Shown: one piece after another, positions 1 through 6,508 of the stretch | Numbering within the stretch: the stretch's first letter is position 1 | How the letters are laid out: each line of letters starts with the position of its first letter | Assembly: GCA_021299075.1 (NCBI GenBank) | Contig: JAJTFU010000115.1 | Location: forward strand, 1-9,275 | Origin: Novosphingobium sp. | GTDB taxonomy: Bacteria; Pseudomonadota; Alphaproteobacteria; Sphingomonadales; Sphingomonadaceae | DNA: 9,275 nucleotides | Direction: 5' to 3' | Position numbers and translations under genes: made by a program | Notes under the pieces: model-generated | Databases searched by the model: none | The model's input: only the letters and a program-made list of their open reading frames with translations | What the model was told of the DNA's origin: nothing

Positions 1-773
1 GGACCCCCGACGTCTACGAAGGCGCGCCGACCCCGGTGACCACCTTCTTCGCCTCGGCGCCCAAGGTGGCCGCGCTGGCGCTGACCGTGATCGTTGCCAT
101 GACAGCTTTCGGCAACCAGGTCCCGGCCTGGCAGCCGATTGTGATCTTCGCTGCCTTGGCCTCGATCGTGGTCGGTGCGCTCGGGGCAATCGGGCAGACC
201 AATCTGAAGCGCTTGCTGGCCTATTCCTCGATCAACAATGTCGGCTTCCTGTTGATCGGCCTGGCCGTGGCGACGCCCATGGGCGTGGCTGCCATGCTGG
301 TCTATCTGGCCATCTACGTGCCGATGACCATCGGCGGCTTCGTTGCTCTGCTGATGTTCAAGGACGCGAATGGCGACCCGGTCGAAGACCTGCGCGACAT
401 CGCGGGCCTGTCGCGCCATCGCAAGGTGCTGGCCGCCTGCTTCGCGATGATCATGTTCAGCCTGGCCGGGATCCCGCCGCTGTTCGGGTTCTGGGGCAAA
501 TTTGTGGTCTTCCAGGCTGCGGTTGACGCCGGCATGGTGGCGCTTGCTGCCATCGGTATCGCCGCCAGCGTGATCGGCGCCTTCTATTACCTGAAGGTCG
601 TCAAGGTGATGTACTTTGACGAACCGGCGATGAAGGTGACCGGCAAAAGCGACTGGATGCACCAGGCGCTGCTGGCGATCTGTGCCCTGGCAATCTCGCC
701 AGTCGGCTATCTGCTCACCAAGTGCCTCGACAGCCTGTCGACCTCGGCTGCCGCCGCGCTTATCGCGCCCTGA
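1..773 (+). CDS. nuoN: NADH-quinone oxidoreductase subunit N, 3' part
   Basis: C-terminal 256 residues of complex I membrane subunit N, which belongs to the antiporter-like (Mrp/NuoL-M-N) family and takes part in proton pumping coupled to NADH:quinone electron transfer in the inner membrane. The frame is already open at base 3, reading TPDVYEGAPTPVTTFFASAPK, a highly characteristic NuoN stretch. It is followed by several hydrophobic helices, the LLAYSSINNVGF segment with its conserved lysine/arginine context (LKRLLAYSS), and the AGIPPLFGFWGKFVVF motif typical of this family. Roughly the first half (family length about 480 residues) lies before the window. It ends with TGA at 771-773. As the last gene of the nuo operon it is followed directly by birA, the usual alphaproteobacterial arrangement. 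The apparent ATG starts inside this stretch are internal methionines, not the gene start. Confidence 0.97.
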   Translation, partial: TPDVYEGAPTPVTTFFASAPKVAALALTVIVAMTAFGNQVPAWQPIVIFAALASIVVGALGAIGQTNLKRLLAYSSINNVGFLLIGLAVATPMGVAAMLVYLAIYVPMTIGGFVALLMFKDANGDPVEDLRDIAGLSRHRKVLAACFAMIMFSLAGIPPLFGFWGKFVVFQAAVDAGMVALAAIGIAASVIGAFYYLKVVKVMYFDEPAMKVTGKSDWMHQALLAICALAISPVGYLLTKCLDSLSTSAAAALIAP

Positions 774-781
774 GTCAGGCG

Positions 782-1498
782 TTGATCGAAACTTACGAGG
801 AACTCGCATCGACCAGCGGGACCCTGCTGGAGCGCCTGGCTGCGGGCGAGGCGGTTGCCGAGGGGCACTGGGTGATCGCCAACCGCCAGACCAGCGGCCG
901 CGGCCGGCAAGGCCGGACCTGGTTCGATGGCCGCGGCAACTTCATGGGCTCGACTTTCGTTGCCAGCCATGCCGGCGATCCACCGCTCGGGACCCTGGCA
1001 CTTGCGATCGGGCTGGCGGTGCGGGAAGCGGTGCTGAAGCACTTGCTTGCTGGCCGCGAGGTTCTGCTGAAATGGCCGAACGACCTGCTGGTCGGCGGTG
1101 CCAAGCTGTCCGGCATCCTGCTGGAAGGCGCGCGCGGCGGTGTGGTGGTCGGCATCGGGGTAAATCTGGCAGCGGCGCCGGAGCTGCCCGATCGCCCGAC
1201 AATCTCGCTCGCCGCGCTTGGGGGCCATCCCGATCGCGACGCTTTCGCGCAGGATCTGGCCGTGGCCGTCGATCAGGAAGTGGAGCGCTGGCGCACATTT
1301 GGCTTGGAGCCGCTGATCCGCCGCTGGGTGGCGGCAGCGCACCCGATCGGCACGCCGCTTCGGGCGGGCGAGGGGGCTGAAGTCACCGAGGGCACCTTTG
1401 CCGGCCTTGCCGCCGACGGAGCCCTGCAACTTCGCTTGGCGGATGGCTCGCTGCGTGCCATTCACGCCGGCGAAATCAACCTGTCCAACCGGAGCTAG
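782..1498 (+). CDS. birA: Biotin--[acetyl-CoA-carboxylase] ligase (no HTH domain)
   Basis: Biotin-protein ligase, which activates biotin to biotinyl-AMP and attaches it to the lysine of biotin carboxyl carrier protein in the cytoplasm. The chosen TTG start at 782 gives 238 residues beginning MIETYEELAST and places the gene 8 nt after the nuoN stop. The frame stays open upstream to an ATG at 722, but that region lies inside nuoN and its residues do not look like family sequence. Visible motifs are GRGRQGRTW (about residues 39-47, the biotinyl-adenylate loop), KWPNDLL (97-103), KLSGILLE (108-115) and VGIGVNL (about 123-129). A small C-terminal BPL_C-like domain follows. There is no N-terminal helix-turn-helix, so this is a monofunctional enzyme rather than a repressor like E. 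coli BirA. The Shine-Dalgarno is weak, so translation may depend on coupling to nuoN. The function is secure; the exact start is moderately sure. Confidence 0.92.
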   Translation: MIETYEELASTSGTLLERLAAGEAVAEGHWVIANRQTSGRGRQGRTWFDGRGNFMGSTFVASHAGDPPLGTLALAIGLAVREAVLKHLLAGREVLLKWPNDLLVGGAKLSGILLEGARGGVVVGIGVNLAAAPELPDRPTISLAALGGHPDRDAFAQDLAVAVDQEVERWRTFGLEPLIRRWVAAAHPIGTPLRAGEGAEVTEGTFAGLAADGALQLRLADGSLRAIHAGEINLSNRS

Positions 1499-1501
1499 GC
1501 C

Positions 1502-2275
1502 ATGCTGCTCGCGATCGATGTCGGCAACACCAATGTGGTCTTCGCACTGTTCGAAGGCCGAACGATCAAGACGCGCTGGCGTATTGCCACCGATCCGCGC
1601 CGGACGGGCGATGAATATGCCGTCTGGCTGATGCAGCTTTTGACGATCGAGGGCATCGACCGCTCGGTCATCAAGAAGATCATCGTTTCGACGGTCGTGC
1701 CGCGCGCACTCCACAACCTTGAAGTGCTGGCGGACAAGTATTTCGGCGTGAAGGCGCTGGTCGCAGGCCAGCCGCCGGTCGATTACGGCATGGAGATCGA
1801 CGTTGACGAACCGCGCTCGCTCGGGGCTGACCGCGCGGTCAATGCCATTGCCGCCCATGCCAAGTACCAGGGTGATCTGATCGTGGTCGATTTTGGTACG
1901 GCAACAACCTTTGACGCGATCGACTTCAACGGGGCCTACAAGGGCGGGATCATCGCGCCGGGCCTCAACCTGTCGCTCGATGCCCTGGTCGGGAACACGG
2001 CCAAGCTCCCGCGGATTGCGATCCGCAGCCCGGATACGAACAGCGTGATTGGCCGAAACACCGAAGATCAGATGCTGATCGGCGTGTTCTGGGGTTATGT
2101 CGCCATGATGGAAGGATTGATTGCCCGGATGCGCAGTGAAATCGGACGCCCCGCGCGCGTCATCGCGACGGGCGGCCTCGCCATCCTGTTCGACCAGCAC
2201 ACCGACATCTTCGATGCGGTCGATGCTGACCTGACCCTTGAAGGCATGGCCATCCTGGCCGAGAAGGCCAAGTGA
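1502..2275 (+). CDS. coaX: Type III pantothenate kinase
   Basis: Phosphorylates pantothenate to 4'-phosphopantothenate, the first committed step of coenzyme A synthesis, in the cytoplasm. CoaX is the ASKHA-fold type, not the CoaA P-loop type. The 257-residue length is normal for the family. Key motifs are DVGNTN (residues 6-11, phosphate-binding), GADR (108-111, with the probable catalytic Asp110), DFGTATT (130-136) and KGGIIAPGL (about 147-155); the GNTAKLPRI segment is also typical. The ATG is preceded by GGAG at 1491-1494, seven bases upstream and inside the end of birA, with 3 nt between the birA stop and this start. The last codons overlap the rnj GTG start (GTGA at 2272-2275), so coaX and rnj were probably translationally coupled. 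Confidence 0.96.
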   Translation: MLLAIDVGNTNVVFALFEGRTIKTRWRIATDPRRTGDEYAVWLMQLLTIEGIDRSVIKKIIVSTVVPRALHNLEVLADKYFGVKALVAGQPPVDYGMEIDVDEPRSLGADRAVNAIAAHAKYQGDLIVVDFGTATTFDAIDFNGAYKGGIIAPGLNLSLDALVGNTAKLPRIAIRSPDTNSVIGRNTEDQMLIGVFWGYVAMMEGLIARMRSEIGRPARVIATGGLAILFDQHTDIFDAVDADLTLEGMAILAEKAK

Positions 2276-3868
2276 AACCCGGCAAGGAACTGCTGTTCTG
2301 CGCGCTCGGGGGATCGGGCGAGATCGGGATGAACGTCAACCTCTATGGGGCTGACGGCAAGTGGCTGATGGTCGATCTGGGCATGACCTTTGGCGCCAAC
2401 GAATATCCCGGCACCGAGCTGGTCTTCGCCGACCTGGAATTCATCGAGGAGCGCAAGAAGGACCTCGTTGGCGTAGTGCTGACCCATGCGCATGAGGACC
2501 ATATCGGCGCCGTGCCCTATTTCGCGCAGGAACTGGGCGTGCCGCTTTATGCGACACCGTTCACTGCGCGGCTTGTGGCTGACAAGCTGCAGGAAGCGGG
2601 CCTGCTCAAGGAGGTCCAGCTCAAGGTGATCGACCATCTGGAGCCGTTCCAGCTTGGCCCGTTCTCCATGCGCTATCTGCCGCTGGCCCACTCGATTGCC
2701 GAGGGTAATGCGCTGGTGATCGAGACACCTTACGGCCGGGTGTTCCACACCGGTGACTGGAAGCTCGATGACGATCCGCTGGTTGGCGTGCCAGCAACCG
2801 CCGCGGAGCTGACGGCGATCGGGGACCAGGGCGCCCAACTCATCGGGGTCGGAAGGCGCGGTACGGGCGGCCTTGCTGGAAGAGGTTGGCCGGCATCACG
2901 GCAAGCGTGTGCTGGTCACGACCTTCGCCTCCAACGTGGCGCGACTGCAGACGCTGGGCGAAGTGGCCGTGGCGACCAAGCGCCGGCTCTGCGTGGCGGG
3001 GCGCTCGCTTGATCGGATCATCCGCACCGCCCAGGCCAGTGGCTACTTGAAAAACCTGCCTGACCTCGTCGATTTCGACACGGCGATGAACCTGCCGCGC
3101 GGTGAAGTGCTGATCCTCGCGACAGGCGGACAGGGCGAGCCGCGCGCCGCCTTGTCGCGCATCGCCGAGGATACCCACCAGATCGCGCTGGAAGCAGGCG
3201 ACGTCGTGCTGTTTTCCAGCCGGCAGATTCCCGGCAACGAGATCGCGATTGGTCGGATCCAGAATCGCCTGGCCGGCCGCGACATCACGATGGTGACTGA
3301 CCGTCAGGCCGAAATCCACGTTTCCGGTCATCCGGGGCGGCCTGAGCTGGAAGCCATGTATGACTGGCTGCGGCCGGAAATCCTGGTGCCGGTCCATGGC
3401 GAACTGCGACATATGCGCGAGCAGGCACGGGTTGGTCGGACCAAGGGCATTCCCAAGGCCGTGGTGCAGCAGAATGGCGATCTGATCCGCCTCGCCCCCG
3501 GCAAGCCAGGCAAGATTTCGGAGGTGCGGGCCGGGCGGCTCGTGCTCGATGGTGATATCCTGACGCCTGCCGATGGCGAAGCCATTGTCATGCGCCGGCG
3601 TCTCGCCGCCAATGGCCTTGTCATCGTCGTGCTCGATGGCAAGGGCCGGGTCCATGTGGAGGGCATCGGCCTGCCGCTGGACGAGGATTACGACGATTTC
3701 ACCGCCGAGGCGCGCGAGGACGTGGCCGTGGCGTTGACCAAGCTCAAGGGTGGGGCGCGGCATGACCGCGAAGCAGTTTCAGAAGCGGCGCGCCTGGCGG
3801 CTCGCCGTGCCGCGCAGCGCTGGTCGGGCAAGAAGCCCCAGGTGCGCGTGATCCTCCCGGAGCCATGA
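2272..3868 (+). pseudogene. rnj: Ribonuclease J, frameshifted by a small internal deletion
   Basis: RNase J is a metallo-beta-lactamase/beta-CASP ribonuclease (5'-3' exonuclease and endonuclease) for mRNA decay and rRNA maturation. Frame 1 starts at GTG 2272 (SD-like GAGAAGG at 2261-2267). It encodes the first MBL half: LGGSGEIGMN (12-21), the zinc motif THAHEDHIG (71-79: His72, His74, Asp76, His77), His140 in LAHSIAE, and HTGDWKLD (159-166, Asp162). Family similarity stops at GDQG (184-187, 2821-2832); this frame then runs on with unrelated residues to a stop at 3012. The downstream frame, from about 2834, continues true RNase J: SSGSEGAVRAALLEEV, TTFASNVARLQT, AGRSLDRI, GGQGEPRAALSRIAEDTHQI, IPGNEIAIGRIQN, HVSGHPGRPEL and VPVHGELRHM, then a C-terminal domain ending at 3868. 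The conserved LVCDSTN segment expected between GDQG and SGSE is absent. A loss of about 38 bp fits both the missing residues and the frame change. Neither piece alone holds all catalytic parts, so the gene as written is inactive unless the lesion is a sequence error. Confidence 0.92.
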
Positions 3869-3872
3869 GACG

Positions 3873-4169
3873 ATGAAAATTACTTCGATTATCGCCATCT
3901 ATGCGATGTTCTGGGTGCTTTCTGCCTTCCTCGTGATGCCATTTGGCATCCGCACTCACAAGGAAGCAGGTGAAGCAACCATTGCCGGCCAGGCCGAAAG
4001 TGCCCCGGCCAACTTCCAGCCGCGCAAGGTGGCCATGCGCGCGACGATCCTGGCGGCGGTGTTGTTCGGGCTTTACTACGCCAACTACGTCAATGGCTGG
4101 ATCGGCCCGCAGGACCTCGACCTGACCAAGACGATCACTGACAAGCCCGATCTGCCCAAGAGCTATTGA
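3873..4169 (+). CDS. DUF1467 family small membrane protein
   Basis: A 98-residue protein of the alphaproteobacterial DUF1467 family, of unknown function. Two hydrophobic segments are predicted, about residues 3-24 and 55-75. Between them is a short polar loop with the conserved-looking stretches MPFGIRTHKEAGE (22-34) and GQAESAPANF (39-48); the second helix is followed by YYANYVNGWIG (68-78) and a polar tail. The family is recognised by the FGxRTHxEAGE and AESAPANF signatures, not by a search. The ATG lies 4 nt after the rnj stop, with GGAG at 3859-3862 as the probable ribosome binding site. It is the last gene of the + strand block and ends just before the terminator stem-loop. Its position next to rnj is a recurrent alphaproteobacterial arrangement but does not reveal its job. 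Confidence 0.88.
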   Translation: MKITSIIAIYAMFWVLSAFLVMPFGIRTHKEAGEATIAGQAESAPANFQPRKVAMRATILAAVLFGLYYANYVNGWIGPQDLDLTKTITDKPDLPKSY

Positions 4170-4180
4170 GCGCAAACGAA

Positions 4181-4212
4181 AAGGGCGCGGTACCCGGCGG
4201 TACCGCGCCCTT
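4181..4212. terminator. Bidirectional rho-independent-type stem-loop between convergent genes
   Basis: A perfect 14-bp inverted repeat, AAGGGCGCGGTACC (4181-4194) and GGTACCGCGCCCTT (4199-4212), with a 4-nt loop CGGC. It sits in the 67-nt gap between the converging DUF1467 gene (ends 4169) and PuuD-like gene (ends 4237). Read on the - strand the stem is followed by TTCGTTTGCG, which with the two terminal Ts gives a short T-rich tail. On the + strand the tail is only TTGCGCTTTGC, so termination is probably better for the - strand block. Weak outer pairing (GCAAA at about 4172 with TTTGC at about 4217) may extend the stem. Terminator role inferred from structure and position. Confidence 0.85.
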
Positions 4213-4236
4213 GCGCTTTGCAGTCAGATTGATTGA

Positions 4237-4809
4237 TCAGCCGAGGTTGGCGCTGGTCATCGCATAGAGCATCGGCAGCGAAAGCAGCAGGTTGGTGCGG
4301 CTTGCCATCAATGCGCGCGGTGCGAGCTTGGCCTTTTCCTCAGCCGTGGCTTCGACGATGCCCAGGATCTTCTTCTGGGCCGGCCAGATGATGAACCAGA
4401 CGTTGAAGGCCATGGTCAGCGCCAGCCACATGCCCAGACCGATCAGGTTGACATTGCCTTCGCCGGAGAAGGTCATCGCCTGGTGGCCGTAGCCACTGAC
4501 GAAGGCGATCACGAGGCCGGTGATGACGGTCAGCAGCGCGGCCCAGCGGAAGAAGAAGAACACCTTGGGTGCGATATAGCCGGTCACGCCCTTCTTCAGC
4601 TCGTCCGGAACGGTCGGCATGGTCGGGACCTGTACGAAGTTCAGGTAATAGAGCAGGCCGATCCACAGGATGCCGAAGAAGACGTGCAGCCAGCGGAACA
4701 CCGAATTGACATCGACAGTGGCCGAACCGGCCCAATGCAGCATTACGGCGATCGCCGCGATCAGCCCGACAACCAGCACCAGGTGCAGGTTTCCGAAAAA
4801 CTTAGCCAT
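4237..4809 (-). CDS. PuuD-like (urate hydroxylase N-terminal domain) membrane protein
   Basis: A 190-residue integral membrane protein that resembles the Urate_ox_N/PuuD membrane domain. Diagnostic stretches are FRWLHVFFGILWIGLLYYL (about residues 38-56, with His42), FNVWFIIWPAQKKILG (135-150) and SRTNLLLSLPMLYAM (170-184). About five helices are seen, near residues 7-27, 40-58, 84-105, 122-144 and 171-187. Known PuuD urate hydroxylases carry an extra C-terminal cytochrome c domain; here the protein stops after the membrane part and no CxxCH is present. No purine-catabolism gene is nearby, so oxidation of urate cannot be assumed; a haem- or quinone-linked membrane redox role is only a guess. 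The start ATG has a good ribosome binding site (AGGGGGAAG, about 4813-4821 on this strand). It lies 131 nt after yciB and may have its own promoter. Confidence 0.78.
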   Translation of the reverse strand: MAKFFGNLHLVLVVGLIAAIAVMLHWAGSATVDVNSVFRWLHVFFGILWIGLLYYLNFVQVPTMPTVPDELKKGVTGYIAPKVFFFFRWAALLTVITGLVIAFVSGYGHQAMTFSGEGNVNLIGLGMWLALTMAFNVWFIIWPAQKKILGIVEATAEEKAKLAPRALMASRTNLLLSLPMLYAMTSANLG

Positions 4810-4812
4810 TTG

Positions 4813-4821
4813 CTTCCCCCT
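4813..4821 (-). promoter_or_regulatory. Ribosome binding site of the PuuD-like gene
   Basis: The purine run AGGGGGAAG read on the - strand ends three bases before the ATG at 4809-4807, and its AGGGG core is about 8 nt upstream. It is the strongest Shine-Dalgarno in the window and supports the chosen start. Confidence 0.7.
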
Positions 4822-4841
4822 AGATATGAAGCTTGTGGTTG

Positions 4842-4894
4842 GCCCACTTTGTCGGTGGGCAGGCGGGCAGTATCGCCCGTTCAGGCGACAAAGT
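4842..4894 (-). promoter_or_regulatory. Structured leader/operator region upstream of the PuuD-like gene, with candidate promoter
   Basis: The 131-nt gap contains three overlapping inverted repeats. A hairpin has arms GCCCAC (4842-4847) and GTGGGC (4855-4860) with a 7-nt loop. A second hairpin has arms CGGGC (4864-4868) and GCCCG (4875-4879). A perfect 9-bp long-range pair joins ACTTTGTCG (4846-4854) and CGACAAAGT (4886-4894); it uses the loop and part of the stem of the first hairpin, so those two pairings compete. On the - strand GTGACT (4897-4892) and GATACT (4874-4869), spaced by 17 nt, each match 4 of 6 bases of the -35 and -10 consensus. If that promoter is used, the 9-bp repeats would lie at -35 and just after the start site, like operator halves. 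The structure is seen directly; the regulatory role is inferred. Confidence 0.4.
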
Positions 4895-4940
4895 CACACG
4901 CTTTTTGGGCACTTTTCCCTGTCCTTTGGAACAGGTCGGC

Positions 4941-5582
4941 TCACTCGTGCGGCGGGTTTTCGAGCACTTCGGTCTGTTCTTCGGCCGCCAGCCCGTGGCG
5001 CATCAGCATTGGGATCTGGCTGAAGGTGAACAGGAAGGTGGCCGGCAGGAAAACCCACAGCTTGGCCGCGATCCAGTCCCCGAACGAAAGCCAATAACGC
5101 AGCCCTTCGTTGACCCCGGCCAGGACGAGGAAGAACACCCCCCAGTTGCGCGAAAGCTTCATCCAGCCTTCGTCGTTCAGACCTTCGAAGGCCGCTTCGA
5201 GCAGGATCTTGAGCAGCGCCTTGCCGCGCCAGACGCCGACCAGCAGGACCACGCCGAACAGCAGGTAGATCGCGGTTGGCTTGACCTGGATCCAGATCGG
5301 ATCGCGCAGCAAGACGGTTAGCCCGCCAAAACCGACGATGAGCAGCGTCGAGAGCCAGAGCATCGGCGAGATCTTGCCCAGCTTCCACTTCGAGACGATC
5401 AGCGCAATCACGGCCGCCACCATGAAGCTGACCGTGCCCTTGATCACCGCCAGGACCTCGGCGACGCTGTTCTCGCGGTCTGCGGGTGAGTAGTATTTGT
5501 AGATCGCAAAGAACACGATCACCGGGCCGTAATCGACCACCAGGTTGAGCCAGCCCGACTTGGGCTTGGTTGCTTCAGTCAT
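4941..5582 (-). CDS. yciB: Septation protein A / inner membrane protein YciB
   Basis: A 213-residue inner membrane protein of the YciB/IspZ family, linked in other bacteria to cell-envelope synthesis and division; the biochemical activity is not established. The N-terminus WLNLVVDYGPVIVFFAIYKYY (11-31) matches the family's DxxPxxxFFxxYK signature. It is followed by FGGLTVLLRDPIWIQVKPT (85-103), a hallmark region, and by RNWGVFFLVLAGVNEGLRY (145-163). Five to six membrane segments are visible (about 17-29, 49-64, 75-92, 103-117, 148-163, 172-190). A polar, acidic C-terminal tail makes it longer than the 179-residue E. coli protein. The ATG shares one base with the ftsY stop (TGATG), and GGAG lies 7 nt upstream inside ftsY, so it is probably coupled to ftsY translation. 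Confidence 0.94.
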   Translation of the reverse strand: MTEATKPKSGWLNLVVDYGPVIVFFAIYKYYSPADRENSVAEVLAVIKGTVSFMVAAVIALIVSKWKLGKISPMLWLSTLLIVGFGGLTVLLRDPIWIQVKPTAIYLLFGVVLLVGVWRGKALLKILLEAAFEGLNDEGWMKLSRNWGVFFLVLAGVNEGLRYWLSFGDWIAAKLWVFLPATFLFTFSQIPMLMRHGLAAEEQTEVLENPPHE

Positions 5583-6508
5583 CAGGCTACTCCGGCAATC
5601 ACGCGAGCGACCAGGTCTGGGTCGAACGGGCGCAGGTCATCAAGGCGTTCGCCGACGCCAATCGCGTGGATCGGCAGGCCATATTGTTCGGCCGCCGCGA
5701 CCAGCACGCCGCCGCGGGCCGTGCCGTCCAGCTTGGTCATGATCAGTCCGGTCACCCCGGCAACCTCCTTGAAAATCTCAATCTGCTGGAGCGCGTTCTG
5801 GCCATTGGTGGCATCGAGCACCAGCACGACATCGTGCGGGGCCTCCGGATTGAGCCGGCCAAGGACGCGGCGGATTTTGGCCAGTTCGTCCATCAGCTCG
5901 CGCTTGTTCTGGAGGCGTCCGGCGGTGTCGACGATCAGCGCGTCGATCCCCTGGTCAGTCGCGGCCTTGACCGCATCGAACACGATCGAGGCCGGATCGC
6001 CGCCTTCGGGCCCGGTAATGATCGGCACGCCGACGCGCTCGGCCCAGACCTTCAGCTGGCCGATCGCGGCCGCACGGAAGGTATCGCCCGCCGCCAGCAT
6101 CACGCCGTAGTCCAGTTCCTGGAAATAGTGCGCCAGCTTGGCGATGGTCGTGGTCTTGCCCGAGCCATTGACCCCGATCACCAGGATCACCTGCGGGCGG
6201 GGGAAGGCGACAATGTCGATCGGCTTGGCAACCGGGCGCAGGATCTTGGCGATTTCCTCTGCCACCGCTTCCTTGATCGCCTGTTCGTCTGCACCGCGTT
6301 CGAAGCGCTCTTCGGCCAGGCGCTCGCGAATGCGCGCAGCGACCCGCGGGCCAAGATCGGAGAGGATCAGCGCATCCTCGATGTCGTCGAGCTGGGCCTC
6401 ATCAAGGCGGGTCTTGCTGACAATGCCGGCGAGGTTCTCACCGAGGCGTTCCGACGTCTTGCGCAGGCCGCCGAAGACCCGCTCGGTCCAGCTTGTGCCC
6501 TCGCTCAT
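5582..6508 (-). CDS. ftsY: Signal recognition particle receptor FtsY
   Basis: SRP-type GTPase that docks ribosome-nascent chain-SRP complexes at the membrane for SecYEG delivery. It has 308 residues and consists essentially of the NG domain. The N domain is about residues 10-95 (helical, with DALILSDLGPRVAARI); the G domain follows. G motifs are GVNGSGKT (112-119, P-loop), DTFRAAA (142-148, insertion box side), DTAGR (194-198) and TKLDG (258-262). The closing segment GVGERLDDLRPFDPDLVARVI is typical of FtsY rather than Ffh, and there is no methionine-rich M domain. The long acidic A domain of E. coli FtsY is absent, as is common in alphaproteobacteria. The start overlaps the mtaB stop by 4 nt (ATGA), with AGGA 8 nt upstream, indicating operon translation. 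Confidence 0.97.
   Translation of the reverse strand: MSEGTSWTERVFGGLRKTSERLGENLAGIVSKTRLDEAQLDDIEDALILSDLGPRVAARIRERLAEERFERGADEQAIKEAVAEEIAKILRPVAKPIDIVAFPRPQVILVIGVNGSGKTTTIAKLAHYFQELDYGVMLAAGDTFRAAAIGQLKVWAERVGVPIITGPEGGDPASIVFDAVKAATDQGIDALIVDTAGRLQNKRELMDELAKIRRVLGRLNPEAPHDVVLVLDATNGQNALQQIEIFKEVAGVTGLIMTKLDGTARGGVLVAAAEQYGLPIHAIGVGERLDDLRPFDPDLVARVIAGVA

Noticed and set aside
782..1498. Loss of the DNA-binding domain of BirA as an anomaly
   Set aside because: Many alphaproteobacterial biotin ligases lack the HTH domain, and the catalytic core is complete.
707..2200. Long open frame on the - strand opposite birA and coaX (497 codons)
   Set aside because: It lies antisense to two well-supported genes, has no recognisable domain and a low-complexity, Arg/Asp/Gln-rich composition typical of the mirror frame of GC-rich codons.
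2821..2850. Programmed ribosomal frameshift in rnj
   Set aside because: No slippery heptamer is seen at the junction, and a frameshift could not restore the missing CDSTN residues; a deletion explains both.
4918..4935. Imperfect hairpin CCTGTCCTTTGGAACAGG just after the yciB stop as a terminator
   Set aside because: The stem is short with a bulge, and on the - strand it is followed by GAAAAG rather than a T tract, so intrinsic termination is not supported.
5582..6508. Truncated FtsY because the acidic A domain is absent
   Set aside because: Short NG-only FtsY proteins are common in this class; all GTPase motifs and the start context are intact.
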